Assembly: GCA_002399815.1 (NCBI GenBank)
Contig: DHEJ01000002.1
Span: 1 to 34,628, forward strand
Origin: Acholeplasmataceae bacterium UBA4853
Lineage (GTDB): Bacteria > Bacillota_I > Bacilli_A > Acholeplasmatales > Acholeplasmataceae
Length of the DNA: 34,628 nucleotides
Reading direction: 5' to 3'
Part shown: piece after piece, positions 1 through 8,989 of the stretch
Numbering within the stretch: the stretch's first letter is position 1
Layout: each line of letters opens with the position of its first letter
Notes under the pieces: generated by a model
Databases searched by the model: none
The model's input: the letters and a program-made list of their open reading frames with translations, nothing else
Told to the model about the DNA's origin: nothing
Translations under genes and position numbers: made by a program

Positions 1-19
1 GCACCATATTGAATGAAAT

Positions 20-71
20 GGTTTGATACAAAAGCGATTTACTAATCGCCTAAGGTATCGAACCTTTTTTT
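20..71 (+). terminator. Nested hairpin with T-run, probable terminator
   Basis: GGTTTGATAC (20-29) pairs with GTATCGAACC (55-64) through ten positions, one of them G-U. Inside it GCGATT (34-39) pairs with AATCGC (44-49). Seven T follow at 65-71. This is the form of an intrinsic terminator closing a gene to the left of the window. Nothing else is seen in bases 1-95. Confidence 0.7.
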
Positions 72-95
72 GTATTTCGGGCGCTGTTTATTATT

Positions 96-155
96 ACGTT
101 TTAACAAACTTAAAAAAAGTGCTTGACATTTAAATTACGTTTGTGTAAACTTAAA
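96..155 (+). promoter_or_regulatory. Promoter with two operator-like sites
   Basis: A -35 box TTGACA (123-128) stands 17 bp before a -10-like TAAACT (146-151). Two related 19-bp sequences, at 96-114 and 137-155, share ACGTTT-N4-AAACTTAAA. Each contains GTTT-N4-AAAC (98-109 and 139-150), and their centres are 41 bp apart, close to four helical turns. The second overlaps the -10 box. This suggests control of the next two genes by a dimeric repressor, possibly with looping. No regulator gene is visible nearby, so the controller is unknown. Confidence 0.6.
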
Positions 156-176
156 TTATGAAAGTGAGAGGTAGTT

Positions 177-1856
177 ATGGATAATAAAAATTTAGTATGG
201 GAATTTGCAAACAAAGTCAGAGGACGTGTGCCTGAAGAAATGGTAGTTGAATTTGTTATTTCATTTGCATATGATTATTGCAATAGAAATGATTTAATAC
301 CAGGAAGTGATACAGAATTACTTAACATCGCTGGAGAATCATTGGAAAGAATACCAAGTGATCTAAAATTTGATTTAGAAAATATGTTTGTGAACTTAAG
401 TTTCAATGAAATAAAAGGAATCGTTTCTAGTTCTCTATTTATAAAACAGAGATTTATGGATAATTCGAATGATAATCTGTTAGCTTTAGCTTCAGAGTTA
501 CTTGAACTATCGAATGGTGATTCACTTTTTGATTTAGGTAGTGGATTAGGTAGTTTTTTAATTGGTACATTGAATTTAGCTCAGGAACGTTCAATTGAGT
601 TGTCTGCTTTATATGGTGTGGAGATTAACTATAATCAACATGCACTTTCTAAGATGGCACTAGAAATATTCACCTTTGATTCTTCGGTGAAAAGCAAGAT
701 TAACTATGCTAATATCCTAACCGATAAATACGAACTAACTTATAATAAAGGGTTTGTCTATCCACCTTTAGGTATGAAGTTAATGGGTAATGACCTAAAC
801 TATATTTCTATTTTTAAAAACATTGTTCTATCGACTCGAAACTCTGTTGAATGGATATTTATAGATAAATTATTGAATAATTTAAAAGGTGACGACGCTA
901 GAGCGGTAGCACTTGTTACTGGTCGTACATTATTTAGTGCAGTTGATAGAGATTATAGGGACGAAATATTAAAGAGTGGCATGCTTGAAGGTATCATTGA
1001 GTTACCACAAGGAATTGTCGATAATACATCGGTCAAGCTATTCTTACTTATCTTTAGTAAAAATAATAAGAATGTTCGTCTATTTGATGCGAGTATGTTC
1101 TCATCAAAAAGAAAGTTTAATGAACCTATTAAAGTAGATGTAAAACAAATAATAGATTTCTATTATGGAAAAGATGTAGCTAAAAAAGATATTTCAGATT
1201 TAACTGATCTATCTAATTGGATTCCTTCAACAGCACTATTAACAATAGATTCACCAAAAAATGGTGTTAAATTGAGTGAGGTTGCCCATGTTTTTACAGG
1301 CTCTCAATACACAGTCAGAAACTTTCAAGAAGCATTAACTGATAAAAAAACCGGGTATAAACTTCTCACATCGAGTGATATACAAGACGGACTCATTGAT
1401 GAATCAAATCTGCAAAGCATTGATAATAAGGATAGTAAGTTAGATAAATTTGCTTTGGAATATGAGGATGTCATTATAACAAGTAAATCATCTAAGGTTA
1501 AAATAGCAGTCATCGATTTTGAACCAAAGGATAAAATTATTGTAACTGGCGGTATGATCATTGCTCGTGTTGACAAGAGTAAATTGAATCCAACATTTCT
1601 TAAGGTTTTCTTAGAATCAGATCAAGGACAATTATTATTAAAGAGTATTCAAAAAGGTATATCGATAATTACAATTAACGCTACAGAACTTTCGAATATA
1701 ATTATCCCACTACCTCAACTAGATGTTCAATATAATATATCTAAAAAATATAATAGAAAACTATCTTCTTTAATGGCACTTAAGGCAGAAATCCTAAAGA
1801 TAGAAGACGAACTCAAAAACTTCTATTATGAAGAAATAGAGGAGGTACTATCTTAG
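177..1856 (+). CDS. N6-adenine methylase-like protein fused to a half-specificity domain
   Basis: This 559-residue protein has two recognisable parts. The first resembles the HsdM/N-6 DNA methylase fold: a SAM-binding motif I, DLGSGLGSF, lies near residues 117-126. Where the catalytic NPPF should be, the sequence reads YPPLG near 195-199, so methyl transfer may be lost. From about residue 362 (KLSEVAHVFTG) to the end it resembles one HsdS target-recognition domain, followed by a helical spacer. The start has AGAGG five bases upstream. The stop overlaps the next gene's start by one base, which indicates translational coupling. It sits upstream of a complete type I system but has its own promoter. 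It may be an orphan DNA-binding protein, a degenerate methylase, or part of a two-gene defence unit. Family assignment is good; activity is uncertain. Confidence 0.75.
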   Translation: MDNKNLVWEFANKVRGRVPEEMVVEFVISFAYDYCNRNDLIPGSDTELLNIAGESLERIPSDLKFDLENMFVNLSFNEIKGIVSSSLFIKQRFMDNSNDNLLALASELLELSNGDSLFDLGSGLGSFLIGTLNLAQERSIELSALYGVEINYNQHALSKMALEIFTFDSSVKSKINYANILTDKYELTYNKGFVYPPLGMKLMGNDLNYISIFKNIVLSTRNSVEWIFIDKLLNNLKGDDARAVALVTGRTLFSAVDRDYRDEILKSGMLEGIIELPQGIVDNTSVKLFLLIFSKNNKNVRLFDASMFSSKRKFNEPIKVDVKQIIDFYYGKDVAKKDISDLTDLSNWIPSTALLTIDSPKNGVKLSEVAHVFTGSQYTVRNFQEALTDKKTGYKLLTSSDIQDGLIDESNLQSIDNKDSKLDKFALEYEDVIITSKSSKVKIAVIDFEPKDKIIVTGGMIIARVDKSKLNPTFLKVFLESDQGQLLLKSIQKGISIITINATELSNIIIPLPQLDVQYNISKKYNRKLSSLMALKAEILKIEDELKNFYYEEIEEVLS

Positions 1857-2377
1857 TGTATAATGCAAAGCAGTTATCCGAGATAAAACAAAAAATTATT
1901 AGAAAAATCACGAGTGAAGTTGACCGTGCTAATGAAGATGGATTAATTGAAGAGATTTTAGAACGATATGGCATTGTATTTGAGGAAACAAGCATTTCTG
2001 TAAACACAAGACTAATGAAAATCCTAGTATTCGGATCATTAGCTGGAAAGAAAAAAGACTTCCAAGGGGTATTAAATAGACTAGGTATTAACCTAAACAA
2101 TGTCGAGTTTATTAATGACTATTCAGAACTCAAGAGATATCCAGTTGATACACTTAGGTTTTCAACAAAGTATTCAGACTTACTAATAGGACCTGTTCCG
2201 CATAGTCAAACAGGTATGGGTGATAATTCTAGTCTTATAGCGACAATAAAAAGTAATCCAGCAGAGTATCCACGTGTACAACTTTTAGAAGCAAATAACA
2301 AATTAAAAATTACTAAAACAAACTTCGAAAAAGCCATAATATCAACACGCTATTTCGATGCTTTAGATGAATGTTAG
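1856..2377 (+). CDS. Unknown protein coupled to the methylase-like gene
   Basis: I do not recognise this 173-residue protein. It starts with GTG, whose first base is the last base of the upstream TAG stop, and has AGAGGAGGT at 1838-1846, so it is translationally coupled. The N-terminal 50 residues look helical. The rest alternates predicted strands and helices: KILVFGS, then VEFINDY, then DLLIGPVPHS with a GMGD segment. This would suit a Rossmann-like or nucleotide-binding fold, but that is inference. There is no membrane segment or nuclease motif. The coupling implies it works with the methylase-like protein, perhaps as effector or regulator. Confidence 0.7.
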   Translation: MYNAKQLSEIKQKIIRKITSEVDRANEDGLIEEILERYGIVFEETSISVNTRLMKILVFGSLAGKKKDFQGVLNRLGINLNNVEFINDYSELKRYPVDTLRFSTKYSDLLIGPVPHSQTGMGDNSSLIATIKSNPAEYPRVQLLEANNKLKITKTNFEKAIISTRYFDALDEC

Positions 2378-2452
2378 ACTATTAATAGGTTTTATAAAAA
2401 TAGAAGAATGATATTGTTTAATAAACAATCAAAGGTAAAAGTTGCTAAAATA

Positions 2453-2461
2453 TGTTATAAT
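2453..2461 (+). promoter_or_regulatory. Extended -10 promoter upstream of hsdM
   Basis: TGTTATAAT has the TG-N-TATAAT form. No good -35 box lies upstream. It is about 200 bases before hsdM, so the leader would be long. A short inverted repeat ATTGTTT/AAACAAT at about 2413-2429 lies just upstream. A second possible -35 (TTGACA, 2618-2623) near the gene has no clear -10 partner. Confidence 0.4.
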
Positions 2462-2664
2462 TTTTTTAATATGAAGAACGTTAATTGTGTTTCTATTAAA
2501 TAAATTTAGATAAGATGATTGTTTCTTGAAAAACTGCAAAAATGAAAATCAATAGGAAATGAAATTCTACATTATAACTAATGCAAGATTGCACTGGTAA
2601 TTTGATTATCAAGAGATTTGACAATAATATGAAATTTACACCGAATTAAAGAGGAGAAAACAAA

Positions 2665-4479
2665 ATGGCAAAAACGAAGAAAACCCCTACAAAGAAGAAA
2701 GTTACATTGAAAAACTTCAAGGATTATATTTTAGACTTATTGAATGAATCAGATTCTAAGGGTATTACATTAGTGTCTAGCGATTTATTATCTGAAGTCG
2801 AAAATAAGTATGATAATGAATCAGATATTTCCTTAGCATATTCTGCTATTAAAGATACCTTAAAAAAATACAAAGGATCAATAATTGATGAAGAAGAATC
2901 AACGGGTGACATTGAAGCCCTAATCTTTAATCAATTAAAGAAGGAGAAAAGAACAGGTTTAGAAGCTATACTTTGGAAATGTGCGAATATTTTAAGAACA
3001 AAGGAAAAATCTGACAATAGAAAAGCAGTTCTTGGTCTTGTATTTTTAAAGTTTGTGGGTGATAAGTTTGTTAAGCGACAAGAAGAAATCAAACAAATGC
3101 CAGACTTTGATGAGATGTATTTGGAAATGCCACAGTTTTATTTAAGCCAGAATGTCTTTTTTCTTAATGAAACATCAAGATGGAACTATATAGTAAATAA
3201 TGCATCTCAAAATAATATCGCCACAATCATTGATCAAGCAATGAAGGATATTGAAGATACAAATCCAACTTTAAAAGGCGCGCTTGATTTAAATTTTTAC
3301 GCACCTCTTAATTTGGAGACAAGTAAGCTAAAGTCCTTGATTGACGAGATTAACAAGATATCAGATAATAACTTTCATGATAAGGATTTAATTGGTAGAG
3401 TATATGAGTACTTTCTATCTATTTTCTCCATTTATGAAGGTAAAGCTGGCGAATACTATACACCAAAGCCAATTGTTGAGTTATTAACTGAGTTGATTGA
3501 ACCATACAGTGGAAGAATTTATGACCCTTGCTGTGGTAGTGGAGGAATGTTTGTACAATCCTATAAATTCCTCGAAGCTCATCACAAAGATAAAGCTAAA
3601 CTTTTCGTATTTGGACAAGAAGAAAACTCGACAACTTATAAACTAGCCAAAATGAATCTAGCAATAAGAGGTATTCCTAATGACTTAGGAAACAAAGCTA
3701 TCTCGACTTTCACGGAAGATTTACATAGAGATAAAAAGATGAACTACATCATTGCCAATCCACCTTTTAATCTAAAAGAGTGGTACTCACCAACCGGACA
3801 AAATTGCAAATTTACACTTGGAGGAGAACTTATAACCCCACCTGAAAGTAACGCAAACTATGCATGGATCTTACACATGATTAATAAACTTGATGTAAAT
3901 AATGGCATAGCAGGATTCTTATTAGCTAATGGAGCATTAAGTGCTGAGCAAGCAATTAGAGAAAAACTGATCAAAGAAGATAAGATTGAAGCTATAATGA
4001 TATTACCTAGAGAAATGTTTTATTCAACAGATATCTCTGTGACAGTCTGGATTGTAAACAATAATAAAAAAGCAAGAACCCTCAATGGCAGACAACTTAG
4101 AGACAGAACAGGTGAAGTTCTTTTTGTCGATCTAAGAACTTGGAATCAAAATAAATTTGAAAAGAAGTTTGTTACTTTTACAGAAGAGCAAATTCAACAA
4201 GTTAAGTCGATTTATAATAACTGGCAAGATGTAAATAGATCAAAATATCAGGATATTCCAGAACTATGTAAATCTGTCACTAAAGAACAAATTTCAAAGA
4301 AAGATTATTCATTAGTCCCATCCAAATATATTGAGTTCGTAGATAAAGATTTAGATATTGATTACGATAAAGAAATGGCACGTATTCAAAATGAGATGAA
4401 AGAGCTGTTGAAAGAAGAAAAGAAGACACAACAAATGTTGAAAGAAGCTTTTAAAGGTATTGGCTATGGCATTGAGTAG
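2665..4479 (+). CDS. hsdM: Type I restriction-modification methyltransferase subunit
   Basis: HsdM is the adenine-N6 methyltransferase subunit; it works with HsdS as M2S and in the full enzyme as R2M2S. A lysine-rich start and an extension of about 90 residues precede the HsdM N-terminal helical domain (LEAILWKCANILR near 98). YTPKPIVELL and the SAM motif DPCCGSGGMF lie near 265-297, and the catalytic NPPF near 365. All expected motifs are intact, unlike in the methylase-like gene upstream. The 604-residue length is somewhat above the usual 500-550 because of the extension. GAGGAG lies eight bases before the ATG. The 3' end overlaps hsdS. Confidence is high. Confidence 0.95.
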   Translation: MAKTKKTPTKKKVTLKNFKDYILDLLNESDSKGITLVSSDLLSEVENKYDNESDISLAYSAIKDTLKKYKGSIIDEEESTGDIEALIFNQLKKEKRTGLEAILWKCANILRTKEKSDNRKAVLGLVFLKFVGDKFVKRQEEIKQMPDFDEMYLEMPQFYLSQNVFFLNETSRWNYIVNNASQNNIATIIDQAMKDIEDTNPTLKGALDLNFYAPLNLETSKLKSLIDEINKISDNNFHDKDLIGRVYEYFLSIFSIYEGKAGEYYTPKPIVELLTELIEPYSGRIYDPCCGSGGMFVQSYKFLEAHHKDKAKLFVFGQEENSTTYKLAKMNLAIRGIPNDLGNKAISTFTEDLHRDKKMNYIIANPPFNLKEWYSPTGQNCKFTLGGELITPPESNANYAWILHMINKLDVNNGIAGFLLANGALSAEQAIREKLIKEDKIEAIMILPREMFYSTDISVTVWIVNNNKKARTLNGRQLRDRTGEVLFVDLRTWNQNKFEKKFVTFTEEQIQQVKSIYNNWQDVNRSKYQDIPELCKSVTKEQISKKDYSLVPSKYIEFVDKDLDIDYDKEMARIQNEMKELLKEEKKTQQMLKEAFKGIGYGIE

Positions 4480-5563
4480 ATTAGGAGATTTCATTGAACT
4501 TACTGAAGAAAAAAATTCAAATCTTCAGTATGGTGTTAGTGATGTTAGAGGGATATCAATTAAAAAGATATTTATACCCACAAAAGCCGATATGGACGGT
4601 GTACCCTTAACATCTTATAAATTGGTCAAGCCTTTTGAATTTTGTTATGTCACAATAACATCCCGAAATGGTGAAAAAATTACAATTGCTTTAAATGATT
4701 CTGATAAAACATACATTTGTTCATCAAGTTATATTGCGTTTAGGATAAAAGATATCACTAGACTTTTACCTTTCTATCTTTACATGTATTTTAACAGACC
4801 AGAATTTGATAGGTATAGCAGATTTAATTCCTGGGGAAGTGCAAGAGAAGCATTTGGTTGGGAAGACATGTGTGACATCGAAATAGATATACCACCAATT
4901 GAAGTTCAACAAAAAGCGGTTGATGTGTATCTTGCTATGGTTGCAAATCAAAATGCTTACGAAAAGGGGCTCGATGACTTAAAGTTAACCTGTGATGCCT
5001 ACATTGAAAACCTTAGAAAAAGCATATCATTACAAACTATTGGGGATTTTATGGTTAGGGGAACCAAAAACACAAATGAATCAATCAAGGAAGTATTAGG
5101 TATAGGCCAATCAGGATTTATAAAGCCACAAAAACAACCTAACGATTCTCTAAAAAATTACAAAATCATCAATAAAGATGATATAGTATATGCCCCACCA
5201 CTATATAATATTTTATCAGATGCTATCGGATGTTATAACGGTGATAATCCAGTCGTTTGCTCTCCGATATATGAAGTTTTCAGTGTCAAAACTCCGCTAT
5301 TAGCTAGATACTTGCTTATGTGGCTAAAAAGAAGTGAGTTTAAAAGATATGCTGAATTCCATTCGGGAGGAGTAAGAAACACCTTCGATTATGAGTTAAT
5401 GGAAAACTTTGAAATCCCGATTCCAAATCAAAACATTCAAAAGGATATAGTGGAAGTTTATGAAGCTTACGAAATGCGAAAAAGAATTAATGACAATCTA
5501 AAAAAACAGATCAATGAAATCTGTCCAGTACTAATAAAAGGTAGTATAGATTTAACTCGATAA
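4466..5563 (+). CDS. hsdS: Type I restriction-modification specificity subunit
   Basis: HsdS chooses the bipartite DNA target and links the two HsdM subunits. The 365-residue protein has the standard layout: target-recognition domain 1 (about 1-150, ending with IPPIEVQQKAVD), a helical spacer, domain 2 (about 190-330, ending with IPIPNQNIQKDIV) and a second helical spacer. I prefer ATG 4466, with AAAGG seven bases upstream, over a TTG six bases earlier. The gene overlaps hsdM by 14 bases, so the two are coupled. Domains 1 and 2 are diverged from each other. The recognised sequence cannot be read from the protein. Nothing suggests phase variation or inverted extra hsdS copies in the window. 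Confidence 0.9.
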   Translation: MALSRLGDFIELTEEKNSNLQYGVSDVRGISIKKIFIPTKADMDGVPLTSYKLVKPFEFCYVTITSRNGEKITIALNDSDKTYICSSSYIAFRIKDITRLLPFYLYMYFNRPEFDRYSRFNSWGSAREAFGWEDMCDIEIDIPPIEVQQKAVDVYLAMVANQNAYEKGLDDLKLTCDAYIENLRKSISLQTIGDFMVRGTKNTNESIKEVLGIGQSGFIKPQKQPNDSLKNYKIINKDDIVYAPPLYNILSDAIGCYNGDNPVVCSPIYEVFSVKTPLLARYLLMWLKRSEFKRYAEFHSGGVRNTFDYELMENFEIPIPNQNIQKDIVEVYEAYEMRKRINDNLKKQINEICPVLIKGSIDLTR

Positions 5564-5583
5564 AAAATGCTGTAACATTTTTT
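5562..5583 (+). terminator. Weak AT hairpin between hsdS and hsdR
   Basis: AAAAAATG (5562-5569) can pair with CATTTTTT (5576-5583) around a six-base loop. The stem is almost all A-T, so it is more likely an attenuator or mRNA end-point than a strong terminator. hsdR starts 18 bases later with its own strong ribosome site. Confidence 0.3.
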
Positions 5584-5600
5584 CCTAAGGGGGATTTATA

Positions 5601-8600
5601 ATGTCCAATTTCACAGAAAATATACTTGAACAAGCTATAATCGACTTGTTTAGAAAGCAAGACTATGAATACTCTTTTGGTCCTGACTTACATAGGAGAA
5701 CAAAAGACATTCTTTTTCTTGATGATTTAAAATCGTATTTAAATGATAAATATAATAACTCCCTTACTGAAAACGAAATTCAAAAAATAATCAATGAGAT
5801 TTCTTTTATTTCTTCTAACCCTTTATTTGAAGGTAATCGAGAAGTTTTCAATAAGATTAACAATGGCTTTAGCATCTATCGAGATGATTCTACACTGCCT
5901 AACTTGTTTGTTGAGCTGATTGATTTTAAGACATTCAGCAATAACAAGTTTAGAATTATCAATCAATATGAAATAGAGGATTTAGAACTTAGAATTCCTG
6001 ATATATTAGTTTTTGTTAATGGTATACCTGTTTCAATCATAGAAGTTAAAACTGCAAAAGATGAATCAGTTACTATACACGATGCTTGGGAACAAATCCA
6101 TCTAAGATATACACGAAGTATTCCAGAAGCATTAAAATATTCGTTTGTTTCCATGATAACTGATGGTATAAACACAAAATTAGGAACAATTTTTACACCA
6201 TATGAGTTTTATTATGCTTGGAAGAAAGAAGAAGACGTTAGTGCTGAACAAGAAGGAATCAAATCCTTAGTATCAGCCATTAATGGTTTCTATAAAAAAG
6301 ATCGTTTCATTGAAATATTACAAGATTTTATTATCTATCCAGATAAAGGAACAAAGGATCAATATCCAGTTATATGCCGATACCCACAATATTTTGCGAC
6401 CAAGAAGTTACTAGATAGTATTAGGGCTCATATGAAACCACATGGTGATGGAAAAGGTGGGACATATTTCGCTGCAACTGGTAGCGGTAAAACCTATACT
6501 ATGCTTTTCCTAGCACGTAAACTGGTAAAATCAAATAGTGAGGAATTTAAAAATCCTACAGTTATTGTCATTGTTGATAGAGAAGATCTTGATAATCAAA
6601 CCACAGGAAGATTTGCATCATCCAAGAAATACCTAAATGACAGTGAAAATGTGAGAAGCATTGATAGCAGATCTGATTTAAAAGAAACACTTTCAACAAC
6701 TCAAAGTGGTGGTGTTTTCATCACAACAGTTCAAAAGTTTGCAGAAGATACTGGCACTTTATCAGAACGAACAAACATCATTTGTATATCGGATGAAGCG
6801 CATCGTTCCCAAATTAACTTGGGACCTAAGGTTAAAGTTTCAGTATCAAGTGATAATCAGATTTTGTTTACCGACACAGAAGGTTTGATGAAAAAAGTTG
6901 TTACAGCTAAAGAAATCGAAAAGAGTTATGGATTTGCGAAATACCTCCATGATTCATTTCCTAATGCAACTTACCTTGGTTTTACCGGAACTCCAATCAA
7001 TGAAACACTACTTGTATTTGGTGGAATCGTTGATAGCTATACAATGAAACAAAGTGAGGAAGATGGTATCACAGTCGGTATCATGTATGAGCCGGCACTT
7101 GCTCGTGTCATTTTAAACGATGAACAAGCCAAAAAGATAGATGAATATTATAAAAAGTGTCGTGAACTCGGTACAAATGATTACCAAGTTGAGCAGTCCA
7201 TCAAAGATATGACTGCTATCGATTTACTGCTTGGTCATCCTGATCGATTAGAAAAAGTTGCCAAAGATATCATCACACATTATGAAGAACTAGAAAAGAA
7301 TAAACCTGACATTGTTCAAAAAGCAATGATCGTTTGTTCTAATAGACAAATAGCTTTCGATATGTATAATCTGATTTTAAGTCTCAGACCTGAATGGGGA
7401 GTCAAGAAAATAACAGAAGATGATTCTAAGTATTCAAAAGAACAATTGTCAGACCTTACAGCTGTTGAAAAAATAAAATTTGTTGCAACTCAAGGACCAA
7501 ATGATAAAAAAGAACTTTTCGACTTAGCAGGTACTTCTGAATATAGAAAAGATTTAGCAGAAATTTTCAAGAATGAAAAATCCAACTTTAAAATAGCGGT
7601 TGTCGTAGATATGTGGCTGACAGGATTTGATGTTCCGAGTCTTTCTGTAATGTATATAGATAAACCAATTCAAAAGCATACACTCATCCAAACCATTTCT
7701 CGCGTTAATAGAGTATTCAAAGGTAAGGATAAGGGTGTAGTAGTAGACTATATTGGCTTCTATCAAGAGTTACTTGAAGCTATGAAAGTCTATGGTAATA
7801 TAAAAGATATTCCAATTGAAGAGATCAATTTAAGTTTAGATATTTTTAGAAATGAACTAGCATTATTGGATGATTTGTTATTAAATTTTGCTTCTAAAGA
7901 TTACTTTGAGGGATCTCCACTAGAACAATTGCTTTGCATCGATAGAGCGGTAGAATTTGTTCAATATAAAAAAGAACGAGAAACCTCTTTTATGGGTCAC
8001 TCAAAGAGACTTAAACAGGCATATCAACTCGTAGCACCTACAGGAAAACTAACAGATGATGATGTTAATAAAGCAAACTTTTACTTTGTTATCCGATCAA
8101 TCATCTTCAAGCAAACCATAGGCAACACACCTGATACAGAAACTATGAACAAACACGTGCAAAAAATGGTTGAAGAAGCTATTCAGTGTAGCGGTGTAGA
8201 AATAGTTGAAGAATTAGGTGATGGAGAAGATATTTTTTCAGATGAGTTCATAAAGAAAATAGAAGATGCGAAAATGCCAATATCAAAATTCAATGCACTC
8301 GTTAAACTTCTGAAACAAGCTATCAAAGAATTTGGTAAGATGAATAAACTTAAAGCGATTGAATACTCAGAGAAACTTCAACAAACCATCGATAAATACA
8401 ATAATAGGGACAACTTAGTATTTGTAAGTGAGACGGTAGCGGATTTTGTTGATAGTTTATCTCAAGAATTGATAAAGCATTATTACGAACTTTCAAATGA
8501 TAGAGATATTTACAAAGAAAAAGGATTTGAGTCTCCTCTTGAAGGTGCAATATATGATATTTTAATTAGAGTCAGAGATGACCATCAATTTGATTTTGAT

Positions 8601-8816
8601 GAAGATAATTGTATACCTTTAGCAAAAGAAATAAAAGTACTCATTGATGATAAGTCGCAGTATACTGATTATATTTCTAGAGAAGATACAAAAAATCAAT
8701 TATCAATGGATCTTGTTAGACTATTAAGAAAAAATGGTTATCCACCAAAATGGAATAATGAGATTTTCACTCGAATACTTGCTCAAGTTGATAATCAAAA
8801 AAGAAATGGGTTTTAA
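5601..8816 (+). CDS. hsdR: Type I restriction enzyme motor/nuclease subunit
   Basis: HsdR translocates DNA with ATP and cuts unmodified DNA far from the target. The 1071 residues show the PD-(D/E)xK nuclease (PDILVF near 132 and IIEVKTA near 146-152) and the SF2 translocase: Walker A ATGSGKT near 290-297, the DEAH box with flanking ISDEAHRSQ near 396-404, motif III FTGTP near 460, and motif VI QTISRVNR after WLTGFDVP. The C-terminal helical region binds HsdM. Length and motifs are normal and no break is seen, so the system M-S-R looks functional. AAGGGGG lies seven bases before the ATG. A strong terminator follows, closing the operon. Confidence 0.95.
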   Translation: MSNFTENILEQAIIDLFRKQDYEYSFGPDLHRRTKDILFLDDLKSYLNDKYNNSLTENEIQKIINEISFISSNPLFEGNREVFNKINNGFSIYRDDSTLPNLFVELIDFKTFSNNKFRIINQYEIEDLELRIPDILVFVNGIPVSIIEVKTAKDESVTIHDAWEQIHLRYTRSIPEALKYSFVSMITDGINTKLGTIFTPYEFYYAWKKEEDVSAEQEGIKSLVSAINGFYKKDRFIEILQDFIIYPDKGTKDQYPVICRYPQYFATKKLLDSIRAHMKPHGDGKGGTYFAATGSGKTYTMLFLARKLVKSNSEEFKNPTVIVIVDREDLDNQTTGRFASSKKYLNDSENVRSIDSRSDLKETLSTTQSGGVFITTVQKFAEDTGTLSERTNIICISDEAHRSQINLGPKVKVSVSSDNQILFTDTEGLMKKVVTAKEIEKSYGFAKYLHDSFPNATYLGFTGTPINETLLVFGGIVDSYTMKQSEEDGITVGIMYEPALARVILNDEQAKKIDEYYKKCRELGTNDYQVEQSIKDMTAIDLLLGHPDRLEKVAKDIITHYEELEKNKPDIVQKAMIVCSNRQIAFDMYNLILSLRPEWGVKKITEDDSKYSKEQLSDLTAVEKIKFVATQGPNDKKELFDLAGTSEYRKDLAEIFKNEKSNFKIAVVVDMWLTGFDVPSLSVMYIDKPIQKHTLIQTISRVNRVFKGKDKGVVVDYIGFYQELLEAMKVYGNIKDIPIEEINLSLDIFRNELALLDDLLLNFASKDYFEGSPLEQLLCIDRAVEFVQYKKERETSFMGHSKRLKQAYQLVAPTGKLTDDDVNKANFYFVIRSIIFKQTIGNTPDTETMNKHVQKMVEEAIQCSGVEIVEELGDGEDIFSDEFIKKIEDAKMPISKFNALVKLLKQAIKEFGKMNKLKAIEYSEKLQQTIDKYNNRDNLVFVSETVADFVDSLSQELIKHYYELSNDRDIYKEKGFESPLEGAIYDILIRVRDDHQFDFDEDNCIPLAKEIKVLIDDKSQYTDYISREDTKNQLSMDLVRLLRKNGYPPKWNNEIFTRILAQVDNQKRNGF

Positions 8817-8840
8817 TTTTTCCATTCATTTAGTCGAATA

Positions 8841-8875
8841 GCGGCCAAACTCCTTGACGAGTTTAGTCGCTTTTT
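8841..8875 (+). terminator. Intrinsic terminator after hsdR
   Basis: GCGGCCAAACTC (8841-8852) pairs with GAGTTTAGTCGC (8859-8870) with one G-U pair and one mismatch, around a six-base loop. Five T follow (8871-8875). It separates the restriction operon from the mobile-element genes. Confidence 0.85.
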
Positions 8876-8917
8876 CTTATATAATTTCTATTTTATAGAA
8901 TTAATTTTCTTTTTAAA

Positions 8918-8955
8918 CCGGCAAATTGTCAGTTTCTTGCCATTAACCTTTGAGG
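8918..8955 (+). repeat. Leader repeat, copy 1
   Basis: This 38-bp sequence matches 11339-11376 at 34 positions. Each copy has GGCAA and TTGCC arms 12 bases apart, followed by ATTAACC and then TTGAGG leading into a ribosome site. The shared sequence stops close to the coding starts of two unrelated genes. It may be a common protein-binding or RNA leader element of the mobile element. Confidence 0.6.
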
Positions 8956-8984
8956 GGAATATTTATTCTCATACTCAAAGGAGG
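8947..8984 (+). promoter_or_regulatory. Hairpin covering part of the ribosome site of the RepA-like gene
   Basis: CCTTTGAG (8947-8954) pairs perfectly with CTCAAAGG (8974-8981). Inside, GGGAAT (8955-8960) pairs with ATTCTC (8965-8970) with one G-U. The right arm runs into the Shine-Dalgarno sequence AAAGGAGG (8977-8984), so five of its eight bases are in the stem. Opening of the hairpin would raise translation. The second leader copy lacks the right arm. Confidence 0.6.
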
Positions 8985-8989
8985 ACACA

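Noticed and set aside
1..20. Left edge as an end of the dispersed repeat, from GCACCAT
   Set aside because: Only seven bases match the A repeat and the following sequence differs.
161..171. Similarity of AAAGTGAGAGG before the first gene to the antitoxin RNA repeat
   Set aside because: The match is 11 bases and consists of the ribosome site; the rest of the repeat is absent. Probably chance.
8918..8942. TTGCCA in the leader repeats as a -35 box
   Set aside because: In the second copy the matching -10 position would fall against the start codon, so the repeat is unlikely to be a promoter.
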